Origin: Variovorax sp. V93
Lineage (GTDB): Bacteria; Pseudomonadota; Gammaproteobacteria; Burkholderiales; Burkholderiaceae_C
Assembly (NCBI RefSeq): GCF_041154485.1
Contig: NZ_AP028670.1
Coordinates: forward strand, 1,054,001 to 1,118,000
DNA: 64,000 nucleotides
Direction of reading: 5' to 3'
The position numbers were made by a program, and so were the translations under genes. The notes below the pieces were generated by a model. The model saw only the letters and a list, made by a program, of their open reading frames with translations, had not been told where the DNA came from and ran no database searches. This document shows positions 33,531-42,343 of the stretch, one piece after another; position 1 is the stretch's first letter, and each line of letters begins with the position of its first letter.

Positions 33531-34400
33531 TCAGTGTGTTGCAGCCCTGCGGAATTCGGACGGCGTCATGCCAGTTGCCTGCTTGAATGCGGTGCTGAAG
33601 TGTTGAGCGTGACTGAAGCCGCAGTCCAGCGCGATTTCAGTTGCGGTGCGACGGGGATCCAGAAGGAACTCCTTAGCCCGCTCGAGACGCAGACTGTAAA
33701 CAAAGCGTAGGGGTGTCTGCCCGGAACTCTCGCGAAAAACCCGGATGAAATGCCGGGGACTGACACCGGCAACTCGCGCCAAGTCCTCGATCGTGAAGGG
33801 CCTGGACAAGTCGGCCTCGATGTAGTCGACTATGCGCCGGAAGCTGCTGGGGGCAAGTCCACCGCTCGGACGGACGGTGGCTGCCTGACTGCCGTCAATT
33901 CGCGCCAGAAGAGCGAGCGCCTGCATTGCCCAGCCCTCCGCGAACAACCCGTAAAGGCTGTCTGCATTGCGCGCCTCACGGCAAAGCGTTGAAAGGCTAC
34001 GTTGCAAATCTTCGCTGCCGAAGCCAATCAGGGGCCGATTGAAATGACAGCCGGCGTCGGATGCGACGGCCGGGTCGAGGAAGGCTACCGTGTAGTCGAA
34101 CGAGGGGGCAACCTCGAACTCGCCTACGACGGAGGTCGAGGCCGGGAGCAGCGTCAGGTTTGTTCCCCTTCTGATCTCCGAGTCGATGCGGCGCCCGTCA
34201 AGTTCCAGATGCAGCTCTTTGAGGCCGCTGCGAAACCAGAACAGCGCAAGCCGCGGTTGACGGAAACGCCAGGAGATGGGCCCGGTGGCTCGGCGCGCGA
34301 GGACTTCAACATGTGTGGTGCGCGAGTCAGCAATGGTGCCGGAGACGAGTTCACCTCCAACCTCTCGGTACTCGGTTTGTGAGTCCAGATGACCATGCAT
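33531..34400 (-). CDS. AraC-family transcription regulator
   Basis: 289 residues. The C-terminal double HTH occupies about residues 185-285 (FTIEDLARVAGVSPRHFIRVFRESSG in outline, then EIALDCGFSHAQHFSTAFKQATGMTPSEFRR). The N-terminal part is a variable sensor without recognisable motif. It converges with BKACE and is divergent from nothing directly; the HxlR gene precedes it on the same strand, 71 bp away. It may control the tautomerase-BKACE operon. Confidence 0.88.
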   Translation of the reverse strand: MHGHLDSQTEYREVGGELVSGTIADSRTTHVEVLARRATGPISWRFRQPRLALFWFRSGLKELHLELDGRRIDSEIRRGTNLTLLPASTSVVGEFEVAPSFDYTVAFLDPAVASDAGCHFNRPLIGFGSEDLQRSLSTLCREARNADSLYGLFAEGWAMQALALLARIDGSQAATVRPSGGLAPSSFRRIVDYIEADLSRPFTIEDLARVAGVSPRHFIRVFRESSGQTPLRFVYSLRLERAKEFLLDPRRTATEIALDCGFSHAQHFSTAFKQATGMTPSEFRRAATH

Positions 34401-34471
34401 TGCTTACCTCCGGCATTGTGGCGTGGATGGCTTTGCACTACACGATCAATGTCATGACGCAAAGATCGGTG

Positions 34472-34978
34472 CTAATTGGCGATCGCCGTCTCGTGGTCGG
34501 TCCGGAACTCGCCCAATACTGAGCGCGTCGGACGCGGTGCACCGAGATGCAGGTAACGTAGTTCATCCATCAAGGCACTCCAAAGCGAAGGGCCGCCCTT
34601 TTCCAGCAACTCCGAGCGCAAAGACGCCTCCGGATGCGTATGCCGAAGGCCCCAGGCAGCCATGCATGCGAGCAGAGGTACAAGCTGTATGGCCGCTTCC
34701 GTGAGGCTGTAGATGCCTTTCTGCTGATGATTCGGATCCGAAGATCGTGTCATCAGGCCAGACGCGGTCAAGTGCTTCAGCCGGCTTGCGAGGATGTTCG
34801 AGGCGATGCCTTCCTTGTTTTGCTCAAGCAGAGCGCCATAGCTGCGCCTGTTCTCGAACATGACATCGCGGATAACGATCAGGCTCCAGCGGTCGCCGAT
34901 CTGCTCAAGCGTCAGGTTGATCGGGCAGCCCGATCGTCTTGTTTGCGACAAAGCTCTCTCCAAAATTTCTACTTGCAT
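34472..34978 (-). CDS. HxlR-family transcription regulator
   Basis: 168 residues from the ATG at 34976-34978; a longer frame to 35017 would run through the operators. The HxlR winged helix is clear: CPINLTLEQIGDRWSLIVIRDVMFENRRSYGALLE in outline, then GIASNILASRLKHLTASGLM and YSLTEAA. It is divergent from a secreted metallo-beta-lactamase-fold gene, with two ACTTGCA-N3-TGCAAGT palindromes between them, one covering its own start. This predicts autoregulation and control of the hydrolase. Confidence 0.88.
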   Translation of the reverse strand: MQVEILERALSQTRRSGCPINLTLEQIGDRWSLIVIRDVMFENRRSYGALLEQNKEGIASNILASRLKHLTASGLMTRSSDPNHQQKGIYSLTEAAIQLVPLLACMAAWGLRHTHPEASLRSELLEKGGPSLWSALMDELRYLHLGAPRPTRSVLGEFRTDHETAIAN

Positions 34979-34987
34979 TATGCAAGT
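34971..34987. promoter_or_regulatory. HxlR operator 1
   Basis: ACTTGCA-TTA-TGCAAGT is a perfect 7-bp inverted repeat that overlaps the hxlR start codon. Confidence 0.75.
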
Positions 34988-35006
34988 TGTAGGCGTACCA
35001 TTCAAC

Positions 35007-35025
35007 CACTTGCACAATGCAAGTG
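35007..35025. promoter_or_regulatory. HxlR operator 2
   Basis: CACTTGCA-CAA-TGCAAGTG is a perfect 8-bp inverted repeat, 37 bp centre to centre from operator 1 and 35 bp before the metallo-hydrolase start codon. Confidence 0.75.
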
Positions 35026-35059
35026 CCGTAGAGATCTTGGCAGATCGTTAGGAAACACT

Positions 35060-36043
35060 ATGAAATTCTTCACCATCACTTCGCGTGCCGTGCTCGCGGT
35101 GTCGCTGGCATTCGCTGGCACCTTCGTTGCGGTAGCGCCGGCCCAAGCTGCAGCGCCGCTGCAGCACAAGCAGGTACCGGGCTTCTATCGCGCGATGATT
35201 GGCGACTATGAAGTCACCGCGCTCCATGACGGCGGCGCCGGCATTGACTCCAGCCTCCTGCATGGCGATCCGGCGCTCATCCAGTCCCTCCTGGCGCGCT
35301 CCTTCCAAAACGATCCCAAGAATGTCTCGGCCACCGTCCAAGGCTACCTCGTCAATACCGGCTCCAAGCTCGTTCTCATCGATACGGGTGCTGGCGGCCA
35401 CTGGGGCGGCCCGACGCTGGGCAAGCTCGTGCAGAACTTGAAGGCCTCCGGCTACAAGCCGGAGCAGGTTGACCTGGTGCTGGTGACCCATCTTCACGCC
35501 GACCATGTTGGCGGGATCTACAAAAACGGGAAACGCGTCTTCCCGAACGCGACCGTGATGATGAAGAAGGCCGACGCCGACTTCTGGCTGTCGAAGGAAA
35601 TCACGGCCAAGGCCCCGGAAGACGCAAAAATCTTCTTCAAGGTGGCACAGGATGCCGCCGCGCCTTACATCGCTGCCGGCAAGTGGAAGCCGTACGAAGG
35701 CATGGACGAAATCGTCCCCGGCATCGCGCCGCATGCCATTCCCGGCCATACGCCCGGTCACACCGGCTACATGATTTCCTCAAAGGGTCAGTCGCTGCTG
35801 GTCTGGGGTGACACCGCTCACGTCCTCGCCGTCCAGATGCCGCACCCGGAAATCGGCATCGCCTTCGACTCGGACGGCCCGATGGCCATCAAGACTCGTG
35901 AAGACCTTCTGGTGAAGCTTGCTGCGGACAAGACGATGATCGCCGCCGCCCACATGCCGTTCCCTGGCCTGGGCCGCGTTCGCAAGGCCGACACCGGCGC
36001 TGGATACGACTGGGTCCCGGCGACCTTCCTCAACCTGAAGTGA
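35060..36043 (+). CDS. Secreted metallo-beta-lactamase-fold hydrolase
   Basis: 327 residues from the ATG at 35060, with AGGAAA upstream. A signal peptide ends near AQAA (about residue 33). The zinc motif HLHADHVGG is followed by further His/Asp ligands in HAIPGHTPGHT and WGDTAH. Members include lactonases, aryl-sulfatases and quorum-quenching enzymes; the periplasmic location and HxlR control suggest detoxification or lactone opening. It is followed 8 bp later by an esterase gene in the same operon. Confidence 0.85.
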   Translation: MKFFTITSRAVLAVSLAFAGTFVAVAPAQAAAPLQHKQVPGFYRAMIGDYEVTALHDGGAGIDSSLLHGDPALIQSLLARSFQNDPKNVSATVQGYLVNTGSKLVLIDTGAGGHWGGPTLGKLVQNLKASGYKPEQVDLVLVTHLHADHVGGIYKNGKRVFPNATVMMKKADADFWLSKEITAKAPEDAKIFFKVAQDAAAPYIAAGKWKPYEGMDEIVPGIAPHAIPGHTPGHTGYMISSKGQSLLVWGDTAHVLAVQMPHPEIGIAFDSDGPMAIKTREDLLVKLAADKTMIAAAHMPFPGLGRVRKADTGAGYDWVPATFLNLK

Positions 36044-36051
36044 GATGAACC

Positions 36052-36945
36052 ATGACCTACGATTCATCTTCCGTCCGCAAGCTCCGCGATGCGATGTTCG
36101 CCTTCAACATTGCGCATCCCGAACAAACCATCGAGACGCTCCGCGTTGGCATGGAGGCAATTCCACAGGCAAACCCGCCGGCGGCTGACCTGGCCGTGGA
36201 GCCGACCGAACTCGGTGGCGTGGCCGCGGTAGCGATCACGGCTCCCGGCGCATCCAAAGACCGTGTCATCTACCATTTCCACGGTGGTGGCTGGGTGGCT
36301 GGCTCTCCTGCCTCGCATCTGGGGATGCTCGGAGAGCTGTCTCGAGCGGCAAAGTCCCAGGTCATCGTTCTGGACCACGCCAAGGCACCAGAACACCCAT
36401 TTCCGGCCTCCTACGACGAGTCCATCCGCGGCTACGAAGCACTGCGTGCACTTGGCAAGCCGTTCGCCGTGACAGGAGACTCCAGTGGCGGTGGCATGGT
36501 TCTCAACGTTCTTGCCTACGCGTCCTCGAAGGGCCACAAGGACGCGCGAGCAGCGCTGCTGATCAGCCCATGGGCAGACTTAACGCTGACGCTGCCCTCG
36601 TTGACGCAGTTGGCCGACCGCGACCCCATGGTCAACGCGAGTGCGATGCGGGAGATGGTCGAGGCTTACGCCGGCAACCACGATTTGAAGGATCCGCGCA
36701 TCTCACCCGTGTTCGCCGACATGCACGGTTTTCCTCCACTGCTCATCCATGTCGGAAGCGACGAGGTACTTCTCGATGACGCGCTTGAAATTGACCGAAA
36801 GGTGCGCGCGGCCGGCGGCGAGTCGCACCTTGAGGTCTGGCCGGAGATGCTGCACGTCTGGCACATCCAGACAGGCTCTTTGCCTCAGGCCCACGACGCG
36901 CTGCAGAGAGCCGGCGAGTTTCTCGTCGGGCACCTCGAGAAGTAG
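36052..36945 (+). CDS. Alpha/beta hydrolase, hormone-sensitive lipase type
   Basis: 297 residues. The HSL oxyanion motif HGGGW is near residue 81, the nucleophile lies in GDSSGGGM, and the final DEVLLDDALE and VWH carry the acid and base. No signal peptide, so it is cytoplasmic. It follows the metallo-hydrolase by 8 bp. An internal 68-bp stretch (36394-36461) has a copy, 63 of 68 bases identical, at 40674-40741. Confidence 0.87.
   Translation: MTYDSSSVRKLRDAMFAFNIAHPEQTIETLRVGMEAIPQANPPAADLAVEPTELGGVAAVAITAPGASKDRVIYHFHGGGWVAGSPASHLGMLGELSRAAKSQVIVLDHAKAPEHPFPASYDESIRGYEALRALGKPFAVTGDSSGGGMVLNVLAYASSKGHKDARAALLISPWADLTLTLPSLTQLADRDPMVNASAMREMVEAYAGNHDLKDPRISPVFADMHGFPPLLIHVGSDEVLLDDALEIDRKVRAAGGESHLEVWPEMLHVWHIQTGSLPQAHDALQRAGEFLVGHLEK
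36394..36461 (+). repeat. 68-bp segment duplicated at 40674-40741
   Basis: Internal part of the esterase gene coding HPFPASYDESIRGYEALRAL. The second copy downstream has five base differences and lies outside any intact esterase gene. Confidence 0.8.
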
Positions 36946-36991
36946 CACGCGTGCCCTCAACCAAAACGTAGACACTAGATTGGAGATCGTA

Positions 36992-37402
36992 ATGACTACT
37001 GACACCAACCCGCCGGGAACGGCATGGATGCAAATCGTCAAGAAGAAAGGAACGAGCGAGTTCGCGGCATCGTTCACCGCTGACGCCAGCCTTCAGACCT
37101 CACCCCTCAGCAAGGCCATGGTCGGCCCGACACTCATCGGGGCGTTCTTTGCCGCGACGAGCACGATGTACGAACACTTCGTGTTCACTGCGGAGACGGT
37201 CGACGGTGGGAAGACATACCTTGAGTGGGAGGCCATCCACGGTGGCAAGCCGATCGCCGGCGTCACCATACTCACTCGGAACGAGTCTGGCCTCATCAAC
37301 AACATCAAGCTCTTCCAAAGCCCGTTTCCCGTCGTTCGTGAGTTCTCGTCTGGCCTCAAGGAGCGGCTCGCAGGAACACTTGGTCAGGACTTCTTTGGCT
37401 GA
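36992..37402 (+). CDS. NTF2/SnoaL-like small protein
   Basis: 136 residues from the ATG at 36992, with GGAGAT just upstream. The order of strands and the segment EHFVFTAETVDGGKTYLEWEAIHGGKPIAG fit the NTF2-like cone fold found in scyllo-type dehydratases, isomerases and many stand-alone proteins. No catalytic residue can be named. It is third in the HxlR-controlled unit after the metallo-hydrolase and esterase. Confidence 0.65.
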   Translation: MTTDTNPPGTAWMQIVKKKGTSEFAASFTADASLQTSPLSKAMVGPTLIGAFFAATSTMYEHFVFTAETVDGGKTYLEWEAIHGGKPIAGVTILTRNESGLINNIKLFQSPFPVVREFSSGLKERLAGTLGQDFFG

Positions 37403-37466
37403 GGGGGGAAAACAGCCCAACTTCATTGCCTCAAGCAACCTCAACAACACGACCGAGGAAACACTC

Positions 37467-37880
37467 ATGCCAATGTTTCACGCCCACATTCCGGCTCAAA
37501 AGTTCTCTAGCGAAGAGAAACGGGCTTTGGCGGATGCCTTGAATCTCGCTCTTCATGAAGCCATGGATACGCCCATGGATGACCGTTTCGTCATCATCAG
37601 TGAGCACAAGGACGATGAATTCTTCATCCATCCGACTTTTCCTAACCTGAAGAGATCCGACAAGGCCATCATCGTAACGGTGACGGCCGGTACGAGCAGG
37701 ACGGTGGGGCAAAAACGCAAGCTCGCGGAGTTGGTCACCCGATACGCAGTAGAAAAGGTTGGCGTCGGCCAGGACGATATCAGTCTGATGATGTATGCCA
37801 TTCCCTTGGAGAACATGAGCTTCGGCGGTGGAAAGCTGGTCTCCGACATCGACCTCTCTATGCCTTGGGTAAATAAGTAA
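37467..37880 (+). CDS. Tautomerase-superfamily protein, copy 2
   Basis: 137 residues from the ATG at 37467, giving Met-Pro. Pro2 is the probable catalytic residue. MPMFHAHIPAQKFSSEEKRA, DDRFVIISEH and RYAVEKVGVGQDDISLMM fit the tautomerase fold in the long form with two beta-alpha-beta units. A second member of the superfamily lies at 30041. It may isomerise a keto/enol product formed by the upstream hydrolases. Confidence 0.75.
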   Translation: MPMFHAHIPAQKFSSEEKRALADALNLALHEAMDTPMDDRFVIISEHKDDEFFIHPTFPNLKRSDKAIIVTVTAGTSRTVGQKRKLAELVTRYAVEKVGVGQDDISLMMYAIPLENMSFGGGKLVSDIDLSMPWVNK

Positions 37881-38111
37881 GAAACACGAAGCTGCCCTGT
37901 TCCTTGGAAGCGGGGCACCGAAATTGACTTGAAACGGATGTCTCGTTCGTTTCTCCGGCGTGGGCCTCATCTGGCTTCGATCCGACACCATTCTCTGGAC
38001 GGGTGTCGGAATGAATACAGCCGCCACTCCGGCCCTGGTGCCGGGGACGCGCACCGAGCCGGAGGCGTTGGAGCCTGCATTCCTTGCGCCCGCCCCAAAA
38101 GAAGTAAAGCT

Positions 38112-38732
38112 ATGACCGACTGGCATTTCTACGAACCGGCGCAGGGGCATTCCCTGCGTCACGATCCGCTCAACGCCATCGTCGCTCCGCGACCGATCGG
38201 CTGGATCAGCACAGTCTCTAACGACGGCGTGCGCAACCTTGCGCCCTACAGCTTCTTCAACCTGTTCAGCTACAAGCCGCCGATCGTCGGCTTTTGCTCG
38301 CTTGGTGCGAAGGACTCGCTCGCCAATGCGCGTGACACCGGCGAGTTCGTATGGAATCTGGCGACGCGTGAACTCGCCGAGGCGATGAACGCCTCCGCGG
38401 CGATTGTGCCAGCACACGTCGACGAGTTCGAGTTGGCCAAGCTGGAGACGCTGCCTGCTGCCAGGGTGCGGCCATCGCGCGTTGCGGCTAGTCCGGTGCA
38501 GTTCGAGTGCGTGGTCACCCAGATCGTGCAGCTTGAGGCGCAGGACGGCGCGGCGCTCCCGGCGTGGCTGGTGTTGGGCGAAGCAGTAGCGATCCACATT
38601 GACCGGCAGCTGATCAAGGACGGCGTGTACCAGACTGCGCGGGCGCGCCCGATCCTGCGCGGCGGTGGGCCGGCCGACTACTTCGAAATCGGCGCGGGGC
38701 AGCTCTTCACGCTTGAGCGACCGGGTGATTGA
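38112..38732 (+). CDS. Flavin reductase-like domain protein (FMN-binding split barrel)
   Basis: 206 residues from the ATG at 38112. IVAPRPIGWISTVSNDGVRNLAPYSFFNLFS in outline, followed by PPIVGFCSLGAKDSLANARDTGEFVWNLA, is the standard pattern of the flavin-reductase family. These reduce FMN for partner monooxygenases, or act alone. No partner oxygenase is adjacent. The start overlaps the stop of a 60-codon open frame that I cannot identify. About 157 bp follow before the next gene, with only an unrecognised open frame. Confidence 0.8.
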   Translation: MTDWHFYEPAQGHSLRHDPLNAIVAPRPIGWISTVSNDGVRNLAPYSFFNLFSYKPPIVGFCSLGAKDSLANARDTGEFVWNLATRELAEAMNASAAIVPAHVDEFELAKLETLPAARVRPSRVAASPVQFECVVTQIVQLEAQDGAALPAWLVLGEAVAIHIDRQLIKDGVYQTARARPILRGGGPADYFEIGAGQLFTLERPGD

Positions 38733-38889
38733 CTTGACGTCGAGCGAAATCGTGCAGGCAGCGATTCATCGCCGGCCGCTTGATGGCGTCCGGAAATTTT
38801 CCGCGGAACTCGGCCGCCGTCTGCAAGGCAAGGTCGATGCCAGTCACTTTTACGGCGTCGCCTGACATCTTTCTACAAGGAGAACTCCC

Positions 38890-39786
38890 ATGTTTCACCG
38901 TACCGATATCGCATTCGAAGCCGAGGGCGGCGTCACGCTGCGCGGCTGGCTCTATGTGCCCACCAGCGGCACCGGTCCCCATCCCGCCATCACCATGGCA
39001 CATGGCTATGCCGGCGTGAAGGAGCACGGCCTGGAGCGATTCGCCGAGAAATTCGCCTCCAACGGCTTTGTCGTCCTCCTGCACGATCACCGCAACTTCG
39101 GCGCTAGCGACGGCACGCCGCGACAGGATATCGACCCATGGCGTCAGATCGCCGATTGGCGGCGCGCGATCAGCTTCCTCGAACACCAGGACGTCGTCGA
39201 CGCGAAGCGCATCGGCTTGTGGGGCACGAGCTATTCCGGCGGCCACGCGCTCGTGCTTGGCGCAACCGAACGCCGCTTGCGCGCGGTCGTCACGCAGGTG
39301 CCGACGATCAGCGGCTTCGAGCAAGGACTGCGCCGCATTCCGCCCGACGCCGTCGCCGCCATTGAGGAGGCCTTCTCGGCGGACGAACGCGCGCAGGCAC
39401 GCGGCGAGCCGCCGCGCCGGCAGACGATTGTCAGCGCCGATCCGGCCGTCCCTGCTTCATACCGCGCCAAGGACGCCATCGAGTTCTATCTGCAGCCCGT
39501 GCCGGAGGGCGCCTGGGAGAACAGCGTCACGGTGCGCTCGACGCGCGCCGCGCGCATGTACGAACCGGGCGCGTGGATTGCGCGCGTGTCTCCCACGCCG
39601 CTGCTGATGATCGTCGCGCTGCAGGACACGATCACGCTGACCGATCTCGAGCTGGCCGCCTACGAGCGCGCCCTTGAGCCGAAGCGCCTCGTGACGATCC
39701 CCGGTGGTCACTTCGATCCGTACATCACCAGATTCGATCAATCCAGTGCCGCCGCGCTGGACTGGTTCAAGGAACACCTCGCATAA
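38890..39786 (+). CDS. Alpha/beta hydrolase (dienelactone hydrolase-like / X-Pro peptidase-like)
   Basis: 298 residues with an AAGGAG site upstream. ITMAHGYAGVKEHGLERFAEKFASNGFVVLLHDHRNFGASDG in outline is the family start, GTSYSGGHALVLG holds the nucleophile Ser, and PGGHFDPY the catalytic His. Related proteins are annotated as DLH-like or acetylxylan-esterase-like hydrolases. An enoyl-CoA hydratase gene follows 30 bp later, so the pair may open and then process a lactone or ester. Confidence 0.82.
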   Translation: MFHRTDIAFEAEGGVTLRGWLYVPTSGTGPHPAITMAHGYAGVKEHGLERFAEKFASNGFVVLLHDHRNFGASDGTPRQDIDPWRQIADWRRAISFLEHQDVVDAKRIGLWGTSYSGGHALVLGATERRLRAVVTQVPTISGFEQGLRRIPPDAVAAIEEAFSADERAQARGEPPRRQTIVSADPAVPASYRAKDAIEFYLQPVPEGAWENSVTVRSTRAARMYEPGAWIARVSPTPLLMIVALQDTITLTDLELAAYERALEPKRLVTIPGGHFDPYITRFDQSSAAALDWFKEHLA

Positions 39787-39816
39787 CCGCAACTTACGAC
39801 AACACAGGAGCCCGAC

Positions 39817-40605
39817 ATGTCTCATCTCACCCATGCCATCGAGCATGGCATTGCCACGATCATTCTCGACCGCTCGCCGCAAAACCGCATCGACGACCAG
39901 ATGGTTGACGAGCTGGCCACGGCGCTCAACGCGATCGAACGCAGTGACGCGCGCGTCGTGCTGGTGCGTGCCGAAGGCGAAAACTTCAGCTTTGGCGGCG
40001 ACATCATGCCCTGGCCCGACGACACCCCCCGCCAGTTGCGTGCGCGCTTCGAGGGTTACATGGACGTCTTCAATCGCTTCGAACGCCTGCCCTTGCCTGT
40101 CATCGCGGTGGTGCACGGCTTGTGCGCCGGCGGTGGTTTCGAGCTGGCGTTGCGCGCGGATGTCATCTTTGCCGCCGAAAGTGCAACGTTCTGCCATCCG
40201 GAACAGTCGCTTGCCTTGGTGACCCTGCTGGGCGGCATCTACCGCGTCGCCGAACGCGCAGGACGCGCACGCGCCATGGAATGGGCACTGACTTCCGAGC
40301 GCGTCCCCGCCGCAACGATGGAGCGCTTCGGCGTGATCAACCGCGTCGTCGCCGATGCCGAGCTGCTTGCAGAGGCGCATGCCTTCGCCGCGAAGTTCGT
40401 GCACGGCCCGACACGCGCCCACGCCGCGCACAAGGCCTTGCTGCGCACCTGGGCCAACGGCGGTGTCCAGGCGGCCGACGATGTGATGTTCAACGTTGCC
40501 ATGCCCTTGTTCGAGACAGAAGACGCGAAGGACGGGCTTGCTTCGGCCATCAAGGCCCTGAAGGCCGGCACGCCGCGCCCGCTGCTCGAATTCAAGGGCC
40601 GTTGA
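39817..40605 (+). CDS. Enoyl-CoA hydratase/isomerase family protein
   Basis: 262 residues, complete. The crotonase oxyanion region NFSFGGDIMPWP replaces the more common CAGxD, followed by VVHGLCAGGGFELALRADVIFA and CHPEQSLALVTLLGG, where the usual PE pair is kept. The FSFGGD variant suggests a substrate or reaction other than simple fatty-acid hydration. It ends the esterase-crotonase pair. A duplicated esterase fragment and a recombination point follow. Confidence 0.83.
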   Translation: MSHLTHAIEHGIATIILDRSPQNRIDDQMVDELATALNAIERSDARVVLVRAEGENFSFGGDIMPWPDDTPRQLRARFEGYMDVFNRFERLPLPVIAVVHGLCAGGGFELALRADVIFAAESATFCHPEQSLALVTLLGGIYRVAERAGRARAMEWALTSERVPAATMERFGVINRVVADAELLAEAHAFAAKFVHGPTRAHAAHKALLRTWANGGVQAADDVMFNVAMPLFETEDAKDGLASAIKALKAGTPRPLLEFKGR

Positions 40606-40673
40606 TCCGCCACGCAAGCCTTGCCAAGGAGCGGAACGTGCACGCCGTTCTGAACCACTCTAACGTACCCAAG

Positions 40674-40741
40674 CACCCATTTCCGGCGTCCTACGCCGAG
40701 CCCATCCGCGGCTACGAAGCAGTGCGTGCGCTTGGCAAGCC
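40674..40741 (+). repeat. Displaced 68-bp copy of an internal esterase segment
   Basis: 63 of 68 bases match 36394-36461, still in a frame reading HPFPASYAEPIRGYEAVRAL. No other part of the esterase is nearby. The antisense of its last 30 bp encodes the final nine residues and the stop of the neighbouring cupin gene, so a recombination junction lies at about 40742. Confidence 0.8.
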
Positions 40742-41164
40742 AGAACATTCGACCGTCACATAATCCGCGGGCGTGTTGATCTCTATCAGCTCGAGGTCGT
40801 CAGACTGGCGAATGACGTTGTGCGCCACGCCGGCGGGCTGACTGAGGCAGGAGCCGGCAACGACGGTCACCGGTTCCGGCATGCCGTCAAACCTGAATTC
40901 GACCCAGCCTTTCAGCACGTACACGAAGTGCGCCGTCATGTCGTGCCAATGCCAGCCGGTCTCCTTGCCGAACGGCTGGACAGCGCGGATGTGCTTGGCG
41001 CTGATGCGTCCCCCCGAAGCCTCCGCCATTCCGAGATCCCGGTACTCGACGTTGGCGCGGGGACCATCGCGATGAAAGCGGTTGTCCTCCAGAGTGGTGA
41101 GAACAAATTTGGATTTCGCCTGATCGAGCGGCAAGGGACCTTGGTATCGCGCAGTCTTGCTCAT
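40712..41164 (-). CDS. Cupin-domain protein, C terminus recruited from a repeat fragment
   Basis: 150 residues. A single cupin barrel is visible: GKETGWHWHDMTAHFVYVLKGWVEFRFDG in outline with His ligands, then SCLSQPAGVAHNVI. The last residues GLPSARTAS are antisense to the displaced esterase repeat, so the natural C terminus has been replaced. It is last in the long minus-strand operon that begins with the ABC permease at 46320. It could be a small dioxygenase or isomerase, or a sensor. Confidence 0.75.
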   Translation of the reverse strand: MSKTARYQGPLPLDQAKSKFVLTTLEDNRFHRDGPRANVEYRDLGMAEASGGRISAKHIRAVQPFGKETGWHWHDMTAHFVYVLKGWVEFRFDGMPEPVTVVAGSCLSQPAGVAHNVIRQSDDLELIEINTPADYVTVECSGLPSARTAS

Positions 41165-41246
41165 CGGATTTCCTTTCAGTTGATTGGTCAGCGAGTGCTG
41201 TCGAGATGCACGGCGCTGGCTTAGGTGCGATGGGCGGTGGGTCGGA

Positions 41247-42266
41247 TCACACAGCGATCGGCGCCAGAGTCTGGAGCGCGCCCCCTTGCCGGGCCGAAGC
41301 GTAGGCCGCGTCCATGATCTGCATCATTGCCTCGGCGTCGCGCAATGACGCAATCGGCTTTGCACCTGTGCGAGATTCAGCAAGGACCCGCTTGACGAAC
41401 AGGGGGTAGTAGGCGTCGGTGTCCAACTCGAGGCGCAGACTCCGTGTGCCAGCGGCAAGATTGCTTCGGTCGCGGAACTCGATCCGGTCGGGGCCCGATT
41501 TCGCGTACATGCGATCGGATGAAAGGGTGAACGAGAATTCGCGCTGCTCGTCCGGCGTGCTGGGGAAGCTGTATCCGGTCTCCACGAGTCCGATCACGCC
41601 ATCTTCGGTTTGCATCGTCAGCAACGAATAGTCTTCAACCTCACCTCGGTGCGTCCGAGCGTTCATGGTCGCTGAGACGCGCGTGACTTCCTTGCCGGTC
41701 AGCAATCTGAAGAGGTCGATGAAGTGCGTCGCGACATTGATCGTGGATCCGCCACCGGAAAATGCGGGATCGAGCGCCCAGCCTGCGCCTGCGGCTTCGT
41801 AACGGCCAGGCGGACCAACGATGAACCGGAAGGACATGTAGTTGAAGTCCGAAGGGATGCGACCCTCGGCACCGTGGAGCGCACTGAGCAGGTCGCTCAT
41901 GCGAAAGATGAGCGGTACCGCGCAATAAAGATCGGCTTCCTCGGTCAGTTTCCGCAGCCGGGTCACCTGTGACATGTTGACGCCGCAGGGCTTCTCCAGC
42001 GCAAATGGAATTCGCCGCGCGATCGCCGCCTCCGCGAGCGTTGGCATTTCGGAATGCCGACCGAACACAAACGCGAAATCGACTTCCTCGCGCTCGAGCA
42101 GCTCATAGGGCGACGAGTACAGCCTGCTTCCGAATCGCGTTGCGATCGCTTGCCCTTTCACTTGCTCCGAATCGGAAACGGCAACCACCTCGATCCCGGG
42201 CGCCTCGAGCGCATCGAGATAGAGCGGGACATGCCAATGGCTGGCTTCCAGCAAAGCAACTTTCAT
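41247..42266 (-). CDS. Gfo/Idh/MocA family oxidoreductase
   Basis: 339 residues from the ATG at 42264-42266, with an AGAGGAGA site. The N-terminal Rossmann part starts MKVALLEASHWHVPLYLDAL, where the usual GxGxxG is replaced by an ALLEASHWH variant seen in some family members. The EKP motif (FALEKPCGV) is present near residue 91. Members oxidise sugars, inositols and sugar acids with NAD(P). It lies in the operon of a sugar-type ABC transporter and an AroE-like enzyme. Confidence 0.85.
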   Translation of the reverse strand: MKVALLEASHWHVPLYLDALEAPGIEVVAVSDSEQVKGQAIATRFGSRLYSSPYELLEREEVDFAFVFGRHSEMPTLAEAAIARRIPFALEKPCGVNMSQVTRLRKLTEEADLYCAVPLIFRMSDLLSALHGAEGRIPSDFNYMSFRFIVGPPGRYEAAGAGWALDPAFSGGGSTINVATHFIDLFRLLTGKEVTRVSATMNARTHRGEVEDYSLLTMQTEDGVIGLVETGYSFPSTPDEQREFSFTLSSDRMYAKSGPDRIEFRDRSNLAAGTRSLRLELDTDAYYPLFVKRVLAESRTGAKPIASLRDAEAMMQIMDAAYASARQGGALQTLAPIAV

Positions 42267-42343
42267 GCGTGTTCTCCTCTCGCGCAGCGAGCCGCACGGA
42301 ATGCAGCGGCAACCCTGCAAAGCCTATTCATGACATCTTCCTT

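Noticed and set aside
37932-38114. 60-codon frame whose stop overlaps the flavin reductase start
   Set aside because: The ending (EALEPAFLAPAPKEVKL) looks somewhat protein-like, but there is no ribosome site or recognisable family, so it was not called as a gene.
38733-38872. Short frame after the flavin reductase (IVQAAIHRRPLDGVRKFSAE...)
   Set aside because: It could be a gene tail, but it is only about 43 codons with no known motif and no start.
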